From assembly GCA_037179515.1 (NCBI GenBank), contig JAXCGZ010015115.1:62001-126000 (forward strand): a stretch of 64,000 nt of DNA. The letters run 5' to 3'. How positions within the stretch are numbered: the stretch's first letter is position 1; each line of letters opens with the position of its first letter. Both the position numbers and the translations under genes were made by a program. Under the pieces are notes generated by a model. That model was not told where the DNA came from, did no database searches, and saw only the letters and a program-made list of their open reading frames with translations. Source of the stretch: Halocaridina rubra. Taxonomy: Eukaryota; Arthropoda; Malacostraca; Decapoda; Atyidae. Shown piece by piece: positions 37,901 through 49,600 of this stretch.

Positions 37901-40571
37901 TTTTTATTAATTATAAAAAATATTTGAAATTGTATGAAAACGTAAATTAAAATATAACAAAATGAAGTATAACTGTTTTATTATTATTTCATTATATATA
38001 AATGTCAAGTGCACAATACCTATAAAAGCATCACTAGTGTGCCTTATGTCTGTATTGACCTCAAACTGAATCACAGACGTACAGAATAAGCGTGGTCAGA
38101 AGCTAGAACTACTTAATTCATAACTAACACCAAGTTATTATCATGTACAATATTCTATCGGCAGAGTATGTGACTTCAAAAGCAACTTATACTTGAAAAT
38201 ATTACATTCAACTTTGGAACTAACAGAGATCTGGTCTTCAAGGGATAAAAAAGATTTTGTTGAGGTCTTGACACAAGTGAAGAAAGATTACAGGACTGAA
38301 AATATTTTACTCACTTATTTCCATGTTTAGCTAATTACACCAGCACTGCAAACCTTACCCAATAACACAGATATTGAGAATTTTAACTGCTGTCATATTT
38401 TCATTTCAGCATAAAGGAATAAGAATACAGGGGAGGAAAACAGGATAGCAGGAACATCTTGCCCTAATGAGTATATCTAAAAGTACTACAAACCATTGCA
38501 TAATAATGGGGAGACTGGTCTCACCTAATATCCAAATTGAGATTGCCTGACGAGGGACAGGTCTTCATAATCTCTGCCAACATGGCTACCCAGGTTTCGC
38601 TGTCCAACACAGCCACTTCCATTATCTCTTCCAGCTCTGATCGCCACTGTCAAAAAAATTCACCATATATTTCTAGCAAAATTAGTAATATATGGGTGTT
38701 TTTCGTTTAAAAACACTAAATAAGATATATTTCATATACCGAATATATAGTTTACCGTTATATTTACATATCGAGCAAAACGTCAATACAAGAGCTTAAC
38801 ACGTGAATCCTTACACTACAAATGGTTTTTTAATTCTATGATAAAGCAAACCAGAGTTCAGAACACTTTGAGAAAAAAAAATTACAATATTTAAAGAATC
38901 CAGTATACTCTAACAATCATGCACGAAGGTTTAGACTTTTTAATTTAATAACAAATATTTTTCTTTATTTAGCATTTGCAAACATAAACAGCACTCATAA
39001 ATATATGAACACATGGATATAACACTTGGGAATAATAAAAGAAGTACATATACAAAACACAATAATACATTATTAATACACATGCGAGACCATTGATAAT
39101 ACTTGGCAAAAGATGTTCCAATATAGATTTTCTTCTGATATAAATGTTTTCCTTTCCTTCTTACTGTGAGATGTTTTCATGATCAATATTAACCACAGGC
39201 GGGAAAATTCAAAACTGTTTCAATTCTTCAACTTGTTTTTAAACTAACTTAAAATTATAATGAATTGAATGAGATTTCTTCCTAATGAGGAGTGTGAGAG
39301 TAAACAATTACCAAAATATCTAATTTAAACACTCTTACTGAAGTTCTTCGACCTAAACAAACAACACCTACAGACAAAAACTTCATATGAAAGATCTGGA
39401 AAACAGGAACAGTTGAGTTATAACTGTCCTGAAAAATAAGGTCCATTTATGTGGTGATACTTGTGAATATAATAGTCTTTTGCTAAAGATTTGCTTTATG
39501 AATACCTATGAACCTCACCAAACTTAGTGAACTATTCTAATCTAACCTAACTCAAATTTTGAATTATAGAGGGATGCATAACAAGAATCTTGACCCATAG
39601 GTAAAGATTCGCTCTAAGCACCCTTTCTAACCTAACCAAACTAACTTAACTAAGATATCCTAATCCAAATAACCTAACTCAAATTTGAAGCTATGGAAGG
39701 GTGCATAAAATGAATCTTAACTACTTTCTTTTTTTATTTAGTAACTGTTTACTTTGCATTCCCACATTTAGGAAAAAGTCTATTAGAGTTAGTTTATTTC
39801 TACTAGAGAAATTGAGTTGATAACTAAAATAACGACGTTCAGATGCCATTGATATATTATCAAGATTTCGTAATATAATTTCAAGCTGTGTTATTTAATT
39901 TTTTGGCCCGCCCTGGGGTAAAAAAAAAAAAAAAAAAAAAAAAAACCAAACCAAAAAAAAAAAGCTGGTTTGGACAGGTGGATACTAAATAAAAGTTATG
40001 GAATACAAGCTTTGAGTAGTGTTGTGTGGATATTGGTGAAATTTTGCAGACTATATTTTAAATTTCAAGAAAAAAAAAATCCGCATGCAAGAACGGACCA
40101 GAGATGGAAAGCCCCCAAAACAACGTTTAAGTTTTTTAATCTCCCATCCATTTAACTAAGTAAGCTTAGATGTTCCGTTTAACTTTATAGGCTAAACCTG
40201 TGAGCTATAGGTCGTTTGGAAATTGACTGCTAGAGGGGTCTTATCCCATTTGCTTCACCAGGGTCAAAATCACAGTTAAAGTTACATTCTATTAAAGAAA
40301 CTGACAAATACACATAAAAATAAGCGTACTATCGAGTGAACCAAATAAATACTGGACTTACGTCTTCGACATTGCGTTTGGGAATATGAAAGAACGAGAG
40401 CAGCAATTTGAGCTTCACTTGCGTTTGAAGTTCCACAAAGCACTCCTTAATATTCCTTAGCACATCAACGTTCAACTGAGACGAAATAGAGGTTTCTGAC
40501 CACGTATCGGACGACGTTCCAAGTTTATTGTGAAGCCACAAAGATATGTCTCCATCCCGAGAGGCCGCCAT
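28930..40571 (-). CDS. NELFA: Negative elongation factor A (NELF-A), complete 10-exon gene
   Basis: NELF-A is a nuclear subunit of the NELF complex, which with DSIF holds RNA polymerase II in promoter-proximal pausing. Coding exons on the minus strand: 40571-40362, 38646-38525, 37770-37626, 36243-36078, 34609-34446, 33348-33042, 31554-31259, 30711-30442, 29977-29878, 29111-28930. All joins have GT-AG ends, phases agree, and the sum is 1962 nt (653 residues). Residues 1-70 include ISLWLHNKLGTSSDTWSE and VKLKLLLSFFHIPKRNVED; residues 71-215 continue the helical N-terminal domain (CNYLNRNALLA, HFTLKRKPKAAALRAELI). Exon 5 has PMKGIPSR and GGIKLLDITE; exon 6 opens with KKRRK, a likely nuclear localisation signal. 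Residues 276-555 are Gln/Pro/Thr-rich. Exon 9 holds the highly conserved QEMFKTSNKVTRPEKALILG. The second ATG (40571) fits the family start (MAAS.DGD) better than the upstream ATG at 40625. Human NELF-A is 528 residues; the extra length lies in the low-complexity region. Confidence 0.95.
29181..29313 (-). mobile_element. SINE S1 in NELF-A intron 9
   Basis: Minus-strand copy with box-A-like TAACTTAGTGGTTAAG head and GACAGACCCACGATCAAGTCC-like box B region split over the body. It ends about 70 bp upstream of the exon 10 acceptor and is in sense with NELF-A. Confidence 0.75.
31628..31755 (-). mobile_element. SINE S1 in NELF-A intron 6
   Basis: Sense-oriented SINE body (CATCCGGCCTTGATACTCCA, then TTTGTCCACC on the minus strand). 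A (TC)n tract follows at 31757-31778. The 3' end lies about 70 bp before the exon 7 acceptor. Confidence 0.7.
34732..35510 (-). mobile_element. 5'-truncated LINE (family L3) in NELF-A intron 4
   Basis: On the minus strand it encodes the post-RT region of a jockey-superfamily LINE: GIHIASNLSW, then KKLGVLF-like sequence, SSLQLLKIYKGLIRPCLEYC, and LGNSLPSSVFPNSYDISSFK near the stop. The 3' end carries an A-rich tail (T-rich at 34732-34744 on the plus strand). A frameshift and stops are present. Two more copies occur at 37190-37560 and 63490-64000. Confidence 0.88.
35905..36047 (-). mobile_element. SINE S1 in NELF-A intron 4
   Basis: Sense-oriented diverged copy. It begins only about 30 bp after the exon 4 donor and shows the ATGAGTCTGACTTTCACTTC and CCCAGCTACAACCTG-type segments on the minus strand. 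Confidence 0.65.
37190..37560 (-). mobile_element. 5'-truncated LINE (family L3) in NELF-A intron 3
   Basis: Shorter copy of the L3 3' end: the GTGACACCGGGACAGGCAAA end with a 20-base A tail on the minus strand, and coding remnants related to ARGLVGAATASSHLPPDS. It begins about 65 bp downstream of the exon 3 donor and is in sense with NELF-A. Confidence 0.88.
39490..39720. repeat. Imperfect direct repeat with CCTAAC motifs
   Basis: Two units, about 39545-39595 and 39670-39720, share TAACCTAACTCAAATTT, then a GRATGCATAA.AAGAATCTT-like end. Located in NELF-A intron 1. A poly(A) tract of about 45 bp with few interruptions follows at 39920-39963. Confidence 0.6.
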
Positions 40572-40640
40572 CTTTCTTGTTGTTGTTGTTGTCACTCGTG
40601 ACGTCATAATCATGACGGCCGCCATGATAGCGGCCTTTGC
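40572..40640 (-). promoter_or_regulatory. NELF-A proximal promoter: CRE and YY1-like motifs
   Basis: A palindromic CRE (TGACGTCA) lies at 40602-40609, about 30 bp upstream of the chosen start codon. AAGATGGCGGCC, the YY1 consensus, spans the start codon on the minus strand, and a second ATCATGGCGGCC lies at about 40616-40627. This is the most GC-rich patch of the neighbourhood. YY1-type motifs over start codons mark many housekeeping promoters in animals; activity here is inference. Confidence 0.55.
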
Positions 40641-40984
40641 AGCGGCATATATGAAATATTCATGAACTGATTCCCCGAATTCTCAACCATATTTAATATA
40701 GGTCACTAGTTTAAGCAGTATTAACCTGAATAAATCAATATAATATCATGTTATCGATTTGTCAAGTACGTTTGGGTTTCAAATTATATGCATACACATA
40801 CAAGGGTCATGATCCCATTTGCAATGGGGTGGTCGAGTCAAAGCACGCACACATTCACCAGATATTTACCCCTTTTTGGCTCCTTTAGGATAAGGGGTCA
40901 CCGAACCCCTCCCACATCGTACTGCTTCCTTCACTTTCTTCCGGTCTAGCAGTAGTTCTGGTTCCCGTGAGGGCAGGAAAAAAA

Positions 40985-43455
40985 ATCAGTATATACACCA
41001 ACATGAACTGGAACCAACGAGGGACAGGGACGGCGATGAGCCATCGTTGCTTGATCTAGTATTCACAGATAATGTGTTGGATATTGAAAAGACTGAGTAT
41101 GAGCCACCAATTGGAAAGAGTGACCACTGTGTGTTGTTGATGGAGTATATCATCGAAGATGTCCTGTCTGAAAGTAGAGGCGCTGAGGACACGTGGAGGA
41201 ATTATTTGAAAGGAGAGTACATCAAAATTAATGAGCTTTTTGCAGTTATTGACAGAAGGAACTTATTTAACAACAAATCTGTACAAGAAATGTACGACAT
41301 AGTTTGTGAGTAATATAGGAAGATAGTAGATTGTTGCATACCTTCCAACAAAATAGAAATTATTCATGCCAGAGAGATATGGTTCAATAATGAGTGTACG
41401 TGAGCTAAGGAGTGGAGAGACAAATGCTGGGAAAGGCATAGGAGGAGAAAAAGCATAAATGCCTGAAAGACTTCCAAAAGAGCAAGAATTGATTACCTAA
41501 CTAAAAGAAGAGAAGTAGAGAGAGATTATGAAAAGGATATCACCAGGAAGGCTAAAGAGAATCCCGAACTTTTCCACAGCTTTATTAGAGGAAAACTGAA
41601 GGTCAAAGAACAGGTTTTAAAGCTAAAGAGACCTGATGGAAGCATCACTGAAACGGATAAAGAGATCTGCGAAAAATTGAACAAGGAGTTTCAGTCAGTA
41701 TTTACAACAGGAAATACCCTACCCCTCCATAGATAGGAGCTCATGACTCGGTATTAGAGAATATCATCTTTTCAGCCAGCGTTGATGGAGTTAGATGCCC
41801 ATAGAGCTACAGGTCCTGATGATATATCCCCTTAGGCACTTAAGAAATGCTCTAAATCATTATCGGCAGCACTATGTATCATATTTGATAAGTCGCTGGA
41901 ATCAGGGGAGATTCCAAAATGCTGGAAACAAGCATACGTTATACAGGTCTTCAAAAAGGGAAGGAGGGATATAGCTCTAAACTATAAACCTATCTTATTG
42001 ACCAGCATAGTTTGCAAATTTATGGAGAAACTACTTAGAAAACACATCTCTCTTCACTTGGAATCCCTCAACTTTTTGTCAGTGAGACAACATGGCTTCA
42101 GAGACTGTAGATCAACAGTAACAAGCTCATTAGAATTATATGATGAGTTAAACCGAATTGTACAGGAAAGAGAGGGCTGGGCGGATTGCATATTCCTAGA
42201 TTTCCATAGGGTATTTGATACAGTTCCACGCGGGAGACTTATTAAGAAACTGCAAGCAATGGCAAGGATAAGTGAAATTATCTTGGAATGGATAAAAAAC
42301 TTACTTAGAAGGAAGGGAACAGAGGGTTAGAATAAGGCACTCAGTGTCTGAATAGAGAAGGGTTTGTAGTGGAGTGCCACAGGATCCAGTGTTAGAGTCG
42401 ATTTTGTTCTTTGTACATGCAAATGACCTACAGAGTCTGTATATTCATTCATGAATACGTTTGCAGATGATGCAAAGATTTTGAAGAAAGTAAGAGACGA
42501 GAAAAATGGTAGAGAACGTCAGGAAGACTTAAATAATCTGCATAAGTGGTCAGAAAAGTGGCTAATAAAATTCGATATTTCTAAATGTAAGGTAATGCGA
42601 ATGGGCACAAGTGCAAGAAGGCCCAAGCTTGACTACTCAATAGCAGGAGCGGAACTTCAAGAGACAGAGAATGAGAGAGATCTAGAAGTAAACATACTTC
42701 CAGATCTGTCTCCAGCACGTGAACAAGGAAATATTCAGAAATATACGTATGTGAGGCCAAAGCTTGATAATGCAGCCCTCTTCGGGAATCCACACTTAAA
42801 AAAACACATAGTTCAGCTGGAAAATGTTCAAAGACATGACACAAAACTGGTGCCAGAAATACGCAAGCTCAGTTAAGATGAGCTGATGGAATTATATTTA
42901 CTATAACTCCAGCTGTCTCTCTCTGAGATCCTCCTTCAGTCGGTCCCTCCACCGTAGGAAGACCTAAACTACGGTGGAAGGACCGACTGAAGGAGGATCT
43001 CAGAGAGAGACAGCTGGAGGAGGAGCAAGTGATGGACCGGAACCAGTGGAGACGACTAGTGAAGAGATGCGACCCCATATGAAAATGGGTACGCAAATAG
43101 AGGAAGAAGAAGAAGATAACTCGAAGCTAGAATAATGAGGGGGGATGTGGTGACGGTTTTTAAATTCCTTCATGGTTATGCCAAAGTGGATAGGGGTCGA
43201 TATTTTGATATACTGGCACTAGAACTAGAAGTCATAGTTTGAAGACTTCTTTGCAGGATATATGGAAGTACTTTTTTTTTTTAAGTGTAAGAGTTGTTAA
43301 TGAGTGGAATTGGCTAAGCGAGGATGCAGTAAATACTAATTAAATCCATAGTTTTAAGACAAGCATGATAAGTATCACCAAGTACAAAATGGAAGCGACT
43401 AGGAGACGGAGAGTTTCTAGCTTGGGGATCCTTCCCATAAGCACAATTATGTAAT
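40985..43455 (+). mobile_element. Decayed CR1-like LINE between NELF-A and CHMP1
   Basis: Plus-strand copy of the same family as 9036-11898, 5'-truncated inside the endonuclease. It shows EPSLLDLVF-type sequence and KSDHCVLLMEYIIEDVL, EREGWADCIFLDFHRVFDTV (RT), FADDAKILKK and SKCKVMRMGTSARRP. Numerous stops and frameshifts are present, for example at 41311, 41400 and 42330. The 3' terminus ends in an AATTATGTAATTAC-type sequence matching the other copy. It carries a 206-bp nested insertion and ends about 225 bp upstream of the CHMP1 start codon. Confidence 0.9.
42910..43115 (+). mobile_element. Twin-primed 3' end of another LINE, nested in the CR1 copy
   Basis: Flanked by a 7-bp target-site duplication, ATAACTC at 42903-42909 and 43116-43122. 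The direct part (from about 42957) encodes the C-terminus of an endonuclease-reverse transcriptase (KLRWKDRLKEDLRERQLEEE, then NQWRRLVKRCDPI and a stop) and ends in a GAAGAAGAAGAAG tail. The first 48 bp are the inverted repeat of part of the direct segment, producing a hairpin with a loop of about 10 bp. Confidence 0.85.
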
Positions 43456-43678
43456 TACGAAAGAGAATGTGGATAATAGTTGAGCTATTTGGTACATTTT
43501 GTGCCTTGAGGATAAATAGAATTGGCCCATGAAATTATGAATGACGCCATACTTGTCAACACTCAGCTGCTGATCCCGAAGAAGGGTTGTAGTGGTCACG
43601 GGTCTTGCAGTCATACAAGGAAGATTAATATAAGCGCAGTTAGTCTCATCAGTTCTGTAAACTCCAGAAAACGGCATC

Positions 43679-46600
43679 ATGTCTATCGCTAATATGGAAA
43701 GTGAGTTATCTATCGTGGAGTCTATAGATCTAATTGCTAATTCTTCGAGCTTTTTATATTTACGTCACTTGATGTAACCTCGACTTGTGACGTTTCTTTG
43801 AAGAATGAGAACAGAGTTAACTGCGGGTGACCTAACCTGACCAAACCCAGCTGAATATAATAAATTTGCATGAGATTTTTGGTAACTGTAATTTCATCCA
43901 TATAATTAGGTTAGGATAAGTTAGCAAAGTTAGTTCACATCCCAATCATAAAGCGAGATGATTATTGAAATGACTGTATTTTTGTAATTTTGGCTCTTAC
44001 TTAATTTTTTCTCGCATTGGATTTTTTCCTAACTAGACGTGTCGAAAAAAAAAATTAGCCATTTGCACAAACTTTTTTTCGAATTTTTGTGGGTGTGGTG
44101 GAGGTGAGAATGTTGGTTTTTCCTTTTAGGTTTTTGGTACTGGTGGGGGGGGGGGAGAGTAGATTTTTTTGTCTCCTTTTGGAAATGAAAAAAAATTCAT
44201 ATGTATGGGACAGAGCTACCATACATAACTTCCTGTTGTAAACTTACTTCCTTACTTGACCAAAAGAAGGGTATAATAGTACAAAAATACCATATATGCA
44301 CCGCTACCATGAACCTAGGTAAGTCACTATGTCTTATTTCCTACATTCAGTGCATTGTAACTTATTTTCAAATTGCCCGATCATAATCAGTCCCATCAGT
44401 CGGGAGGCAGACCCAGCACAACCCAGTCTGTCCCATCAGCTGGGAAGAAGGAATCAGGTTTGCACAGTTCCTTGGCCCTTTTAGAACCTCTCACAAGTTA
44501 TAGACACACATCTCTACTTAGGATAAAATCTTATGAACTTTATGATGATATTAGCTGGATAGTACAGTGGTAACGCGCTGGCTTCGCATTCACGAGGTCG
44601 AAAGATCGGTTCCCATCCAAGACCGAGAGTTTAAGCTGTTTACTGGCAGGAACTGCTGTGGTTGGACACCACAGTGGGGGTTGAGGCTTGCCCTGGCTGA
44701 CGAATACCCATTGTATTGAAATGGAAATAAAGTGTGTTTAAAAGTGTGTTTGCTGAAACAAGAGAGCTTGCTCGACTACGGAAGAGGGAGAAAGAAGAAA
44801 AGAGACACCATAAAATGGTGTCAATATCCATTGCGACAATCAGCGTCGTATATTATTACGTAATGGTGATATTATTGACAGGTATGCTCCTTTGTATTTT
44901 TAAGATGTGCACAAAATAGCGTATTTCCCAGTGAGCTCAATATATGTTGTTGGAATATTGCAGGTGTCAAGGACAAATTGAACAGTTCTGATATTTTATC
45001 ATTTATTCTCGGGTTTCATATCGTGTGGCTTTTGGAAATAAAAACTATTGCTCGTATTAGTGTACCAGGATTTTACACTTATCATAACCCCTCTAAGTAC
45101 TTTGGTAATAGGGGAGGCGTTGCAATGCTTGTAAAATGCTCACTTTCAAAATATATAAAAAATGTAAATGTAAATGTTAAAGGTCATATTTTGCTAGAAT
45201 TGTCATGTTTTCCAGGCTTTGTATTTGCGGGGGTATATATACCACTGAATGACTCTCCTTATTTTCAGCCAGCTTGTTTTGGTAACCTAAGCGCAGTTTT
45301 TATTTTATTTTATTTTATTTTATTTTTTTGATAGGATAGGATAGGAGGAGAAAATGGGGAGGGGATTAAGGATATAAGGGAATTGGAGGGAAAAGCACGA
45401 AAATTAAATAAAGTAAGAGATAAAAAAAGAGAGGGGCAGACCCTCGTGCTAAGTTTTGATCTGGAATTCAGATACTTTTTGGTTATAAGCGCAGTTGTGA
45501 ATGAACACAATAAGGTTGTACTAATGGGTGATTTGAATTTGCGTGTAGGTATGCCTATTCGGTATGGTGAAAGTTTCAAATCATACAAATATGAAGGGGT
45601 AATAGCTACAAGTGTGAATGAAAATGGGAGACAATTGCTGAACCTTTGCCGTGGCAGCACAATGGTGATAGGTAATCACTTAGTATATAAGGGTAAAAGG
45701 TTAGAAGGAAGTTTATCCTTTAAAAGAGGGTCAAATTGGATATCTGAGATTGATGTATGTGTCTTAAAAGAAAATACAATGAAGTATGTGAAATCTATTG
45801 AAATGAACCAGAATATTGTAGGATCTGACCATGCCCCACTGATGGTTCATCTTAATCTTAATGACATTCATGAAACAGTGCTATCTTTGCTGATGGAGAG
45901 GGCTTTAAATTTAGGTAGTTCTTGCTATAATGTTCAATATATTGAAAACAGTTACACAACCCGGGGTCCTTCCTATAAGAATGTAGACTTGGATAGATTC
46001 AAATTAGTCATGAATGAAACTCAGCCCCCGGAATTATTAGAAATTCATAATGAGAACATTTTTAATATGTTAGAGACAGGTAATAAGATTATCAATAATG
46101 TAGCAAGAGACTGCAGAGTTTTTCAGTCTGGGGAGTTAGAGTTTAATGGATGGGATCAAGACCACCCTTGATGGAGGAGAATATTTGAAAAAAAAATGAC
46201 CCAAAAATTATATGGAAATCTATAAACTGGAATGGCAATGTGGTGGAGCCCAATGATGTGCAACCTGAAGATGTTAATTTCAAATTGCATTTCGAAAACT
46301 TTTTTAATCCTCCGACAGTTAATCCTAATCAAATCATTAATGTGTCTTCCTCACCTAATATTCCTATATTGGATGATCCCTTTACTGCTCAAGAGTTAGA
46401 CATGGCAGTGCAAAGTATAATAAAAGTTAAGAGTTATATTGGAATGTGTCCTGCTTTATTTACAATGTTACCACAGACATGGTTATCCTTTTTCCTCACA
46501 ATTTTTAATTTCCTTTTCTTAAATGTCCTTTATCCATTTGCTTGGTGCCACAATAAATTGATCACTCTATTTAAATCTGGGGATAGAAGAAATTGCGGAA

Positions 46601-49600
46601 ATTATCGGGGCATAAGTATAATGAACACCTTGGCAAAAATCTATGATATGCTTTTGATGAAACGGTTAAGTATATGGTTTAATATTGATAAGTGTCAGGC
46701 CGGAGCTCAGAAGGGTGGAGGGTGTATAGAGCAGATTTTGGCTTTAAGGTTACTGATGGATTATGCTGCTTCCAAGAAGCAAAAATTGTATATAGTTTTT
46801 GTGGATTTTTGTAAGGCGTACGACAGGGTACCAAAATATGAATTAATTGAGTGTCTCAAGTCGGTGGGATGTGGAAGGGTTATGTTGTCAGCTATCCAAA
46901 ATATTTATTCATGTACAAAAAGTGTGTTAAAATCTGCTATAATAACAACATCTATAGGTATGCGCCAAGGAGCTCCTACGAGCTGCATTTTGCTTGTCAT
47001 TTATATGGAATGGTGAGGAAAGATTAAAGAAAGAGTGGGAATTGATGGTTTTTTGGGAAATTTACATACTGTTTTAATGATGGATGACACGGTAATTGTA
47101 AGTTATCTCTGAAAAGTGTATATCAAAACTTGAGGCTCTATTAGATTATTGTAATGCTTATGGTATGGTGATTAATGAAAAGAAGACAAAGTATTTTGTT
47201 GTTAATGGAAAAGACAGAGATAAAGAATCAATAGTGGTAAACAACATAAAAATAGATTATTGTAAAAAGTATCTGTACTTCGGTGCATGGTTTGCTGATG
47301 ATGCAAAAATGCACTCAATACTTAAACAGCATGAAATCGATGGTACAGCAACAGTAAATAAGTTTAGTATATTCTGCATAAATAACATAGAGTATGCCCT
47401 ATGCATATAAGGTTAAAGTGTTTAAAGCTGCTTTGAGTTCTTCACTTTTGTATGGCTCTGAGAGTTGGTTCACAAGTAATTTAGCTTGCATGGAAAAGCT
47501 TTACAAGGCGGTAAAGTGTTTATTGGGAGTAAGAAACAACTCTCCAATATCCTTATGTTTAATAGAAAGTGGTTTGGAAACTTTAGTACATGAAGTTAAT
47601 GAGAGAAGAAGAGGATTTTTAACCAAAAAAATGCAACAGCTTAACAATGAAGAACCTTTCTATGTGGTATTTGATATCTGCAGACGGGAAAATACACCTG
47701 GTTATCAATTCTTAAATTCATATATTACAAATAATGTGGAAGCTTCTGCTCTAAGTGGAATAAAAACTGTAATATTGAATAAACCCTAAGGTGCCACAAA
47801 ATATCTTACATGTAGACAAATTTTAAATAGTCAGCTGACTGTACATAAAGTGTATAGTAGCAAAGAGTTTGTACCAGATTATTTGCGAGTTGCATTCACA
47901 AGGTTAAGAGTAATGTCTCATGAGTTGCGTGTAGACTGGAAAATGGAGCAGAACACCAAGAGAAATGAGAGTATGTGCTTGTGATCGAATGGCAATTCAG
48001 AGTGAAGAACATGTGCTAATTGAGTGTCCTTTCTCCCAACCAGAGACAAAAATATAATATGTTAAACTATCTGAGTGTCCAGTCACTTTTGAATGAAGAC
48101 CTTCATATTACCAAGTTGTGTCAGTATATTTATGAAGTACTAAAGTTGTACAGATGAGGAAGAGATTCAACTTTGTAATGAGGAAAGCATTGATTTTTTG
48201 TATGTATAGGTTAAATGGTAATAATTGGATGTAGTCTATTCTTCTAACTGTATTTCAGAATTAGGCATTAATATATATATGATTATTTACTTTTGTTGGT
48301 AAGTTTGTAAGAATATTTGTAGTGTTCTTTAGGCTAAGATTTTGATGGACAAAATATTGTTTCTATTACTTATGCTATTTTGTGTAAAAATTTTTTTTTT
48401 TTTTCTAATACTTTTGTAATATTTTGTCAATAAACTATGTACTGTATATAGTTAGGTTACTTCAACCTCAGTTTAAAAACAAGTTAATGAATGAAGTTTA
48501 TCATTTTTTTTAAATGTTTTGTATTTTCATGTCACTTGTTGGAGATTTCAAGTGTATTTAGGACAAAATGATGAAATGTTTATCTTCTTCCTTACTCTGA
48601 TATTTAATTTAAATATTCCACTAGTATGTTAGTTGATTAGAATACTCGACACAAAAGGTGATAGACCTACAATTGAGACCACAATGGAACAATAGGAAGA
48701 GTAGCCATCATTATTTCCCCAGCTCCAATCTGTGTGTCAACACCCATAATGGGGACTAATGAGGACACATAAAATGTAGAGAAAAAAAAAGAAGTCATAG
48801 ATTTTTGTAAGTTATTGCTGTTGCTTGATTTTGCAGAGCATCTCTTCAACCTGAAGTTTGCAGCGAAAGATCTAGAACGTCAGTCTAAGAAATGTGAGAA
48901 GGAAGAGAAGGCAGAGAAAGTTAAACTTAAGAAAGCCATTGCCAAGGGTAACATGGATGGTGCCAGAATTCATGCTGAAAATTCTATTCGTAATAAAAGC
49001 CAGGCACTCAATTACCTTCGCATGGCAGCAAGAGTAGATGCCGTGGCATCCAGAGTGCAGACAGCTGTTACTCAGCGCAAGGTGAGAGCATTTCTCTTTT
49101 TTTTCCTCATCATGCTGAGCTGTATAGATATCTTGGAGCCATTAGTGAGGTGGGATCCTTTAAAGAAGAATAACCCCAGGTGCACCAGGGTTATTTGTAT
49201 ATACCAGGCAAGTCACCTAACCTAACCAAACGTAACCTACCTAACCAAAAAATTTACGGGAATATGTAACTTTACTTGGGGTCCTAGGGGTTACTCATCT
49301 TACAAAATCCGTGAGCTGCAGGTTGGTATTTTTTTGAATTTACTATGATTATAAAATAATACATACCATTGTCGTCACCTCATTCCTTCCTTACATGATG
49401 CAAGGGCATTTTGATTTCCTATACATGCTTAAATACTAAACAACCTCAGCTGTTTTCAAAGCTGTTTGAGTCAAAGCAGTAGATGCCATCTTGTAACTGT
49501 TGCAACAACAACTATTGCACAATTTAGCAAGAATTTACCAAAATAGTAGAAAGTATATGCTTCTATTTTAATTTGTTTGCTAATTTTTGCCATTAACAGT

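Noticed and set aside
40625..40625. Upstream ATG of NELF-A (MAAVMIMTSRV start)
   Set aside because: In frame, but the 18 extra residues include a run of Thr codons from a repeat; the family start aligns with the second ATG at 40571.
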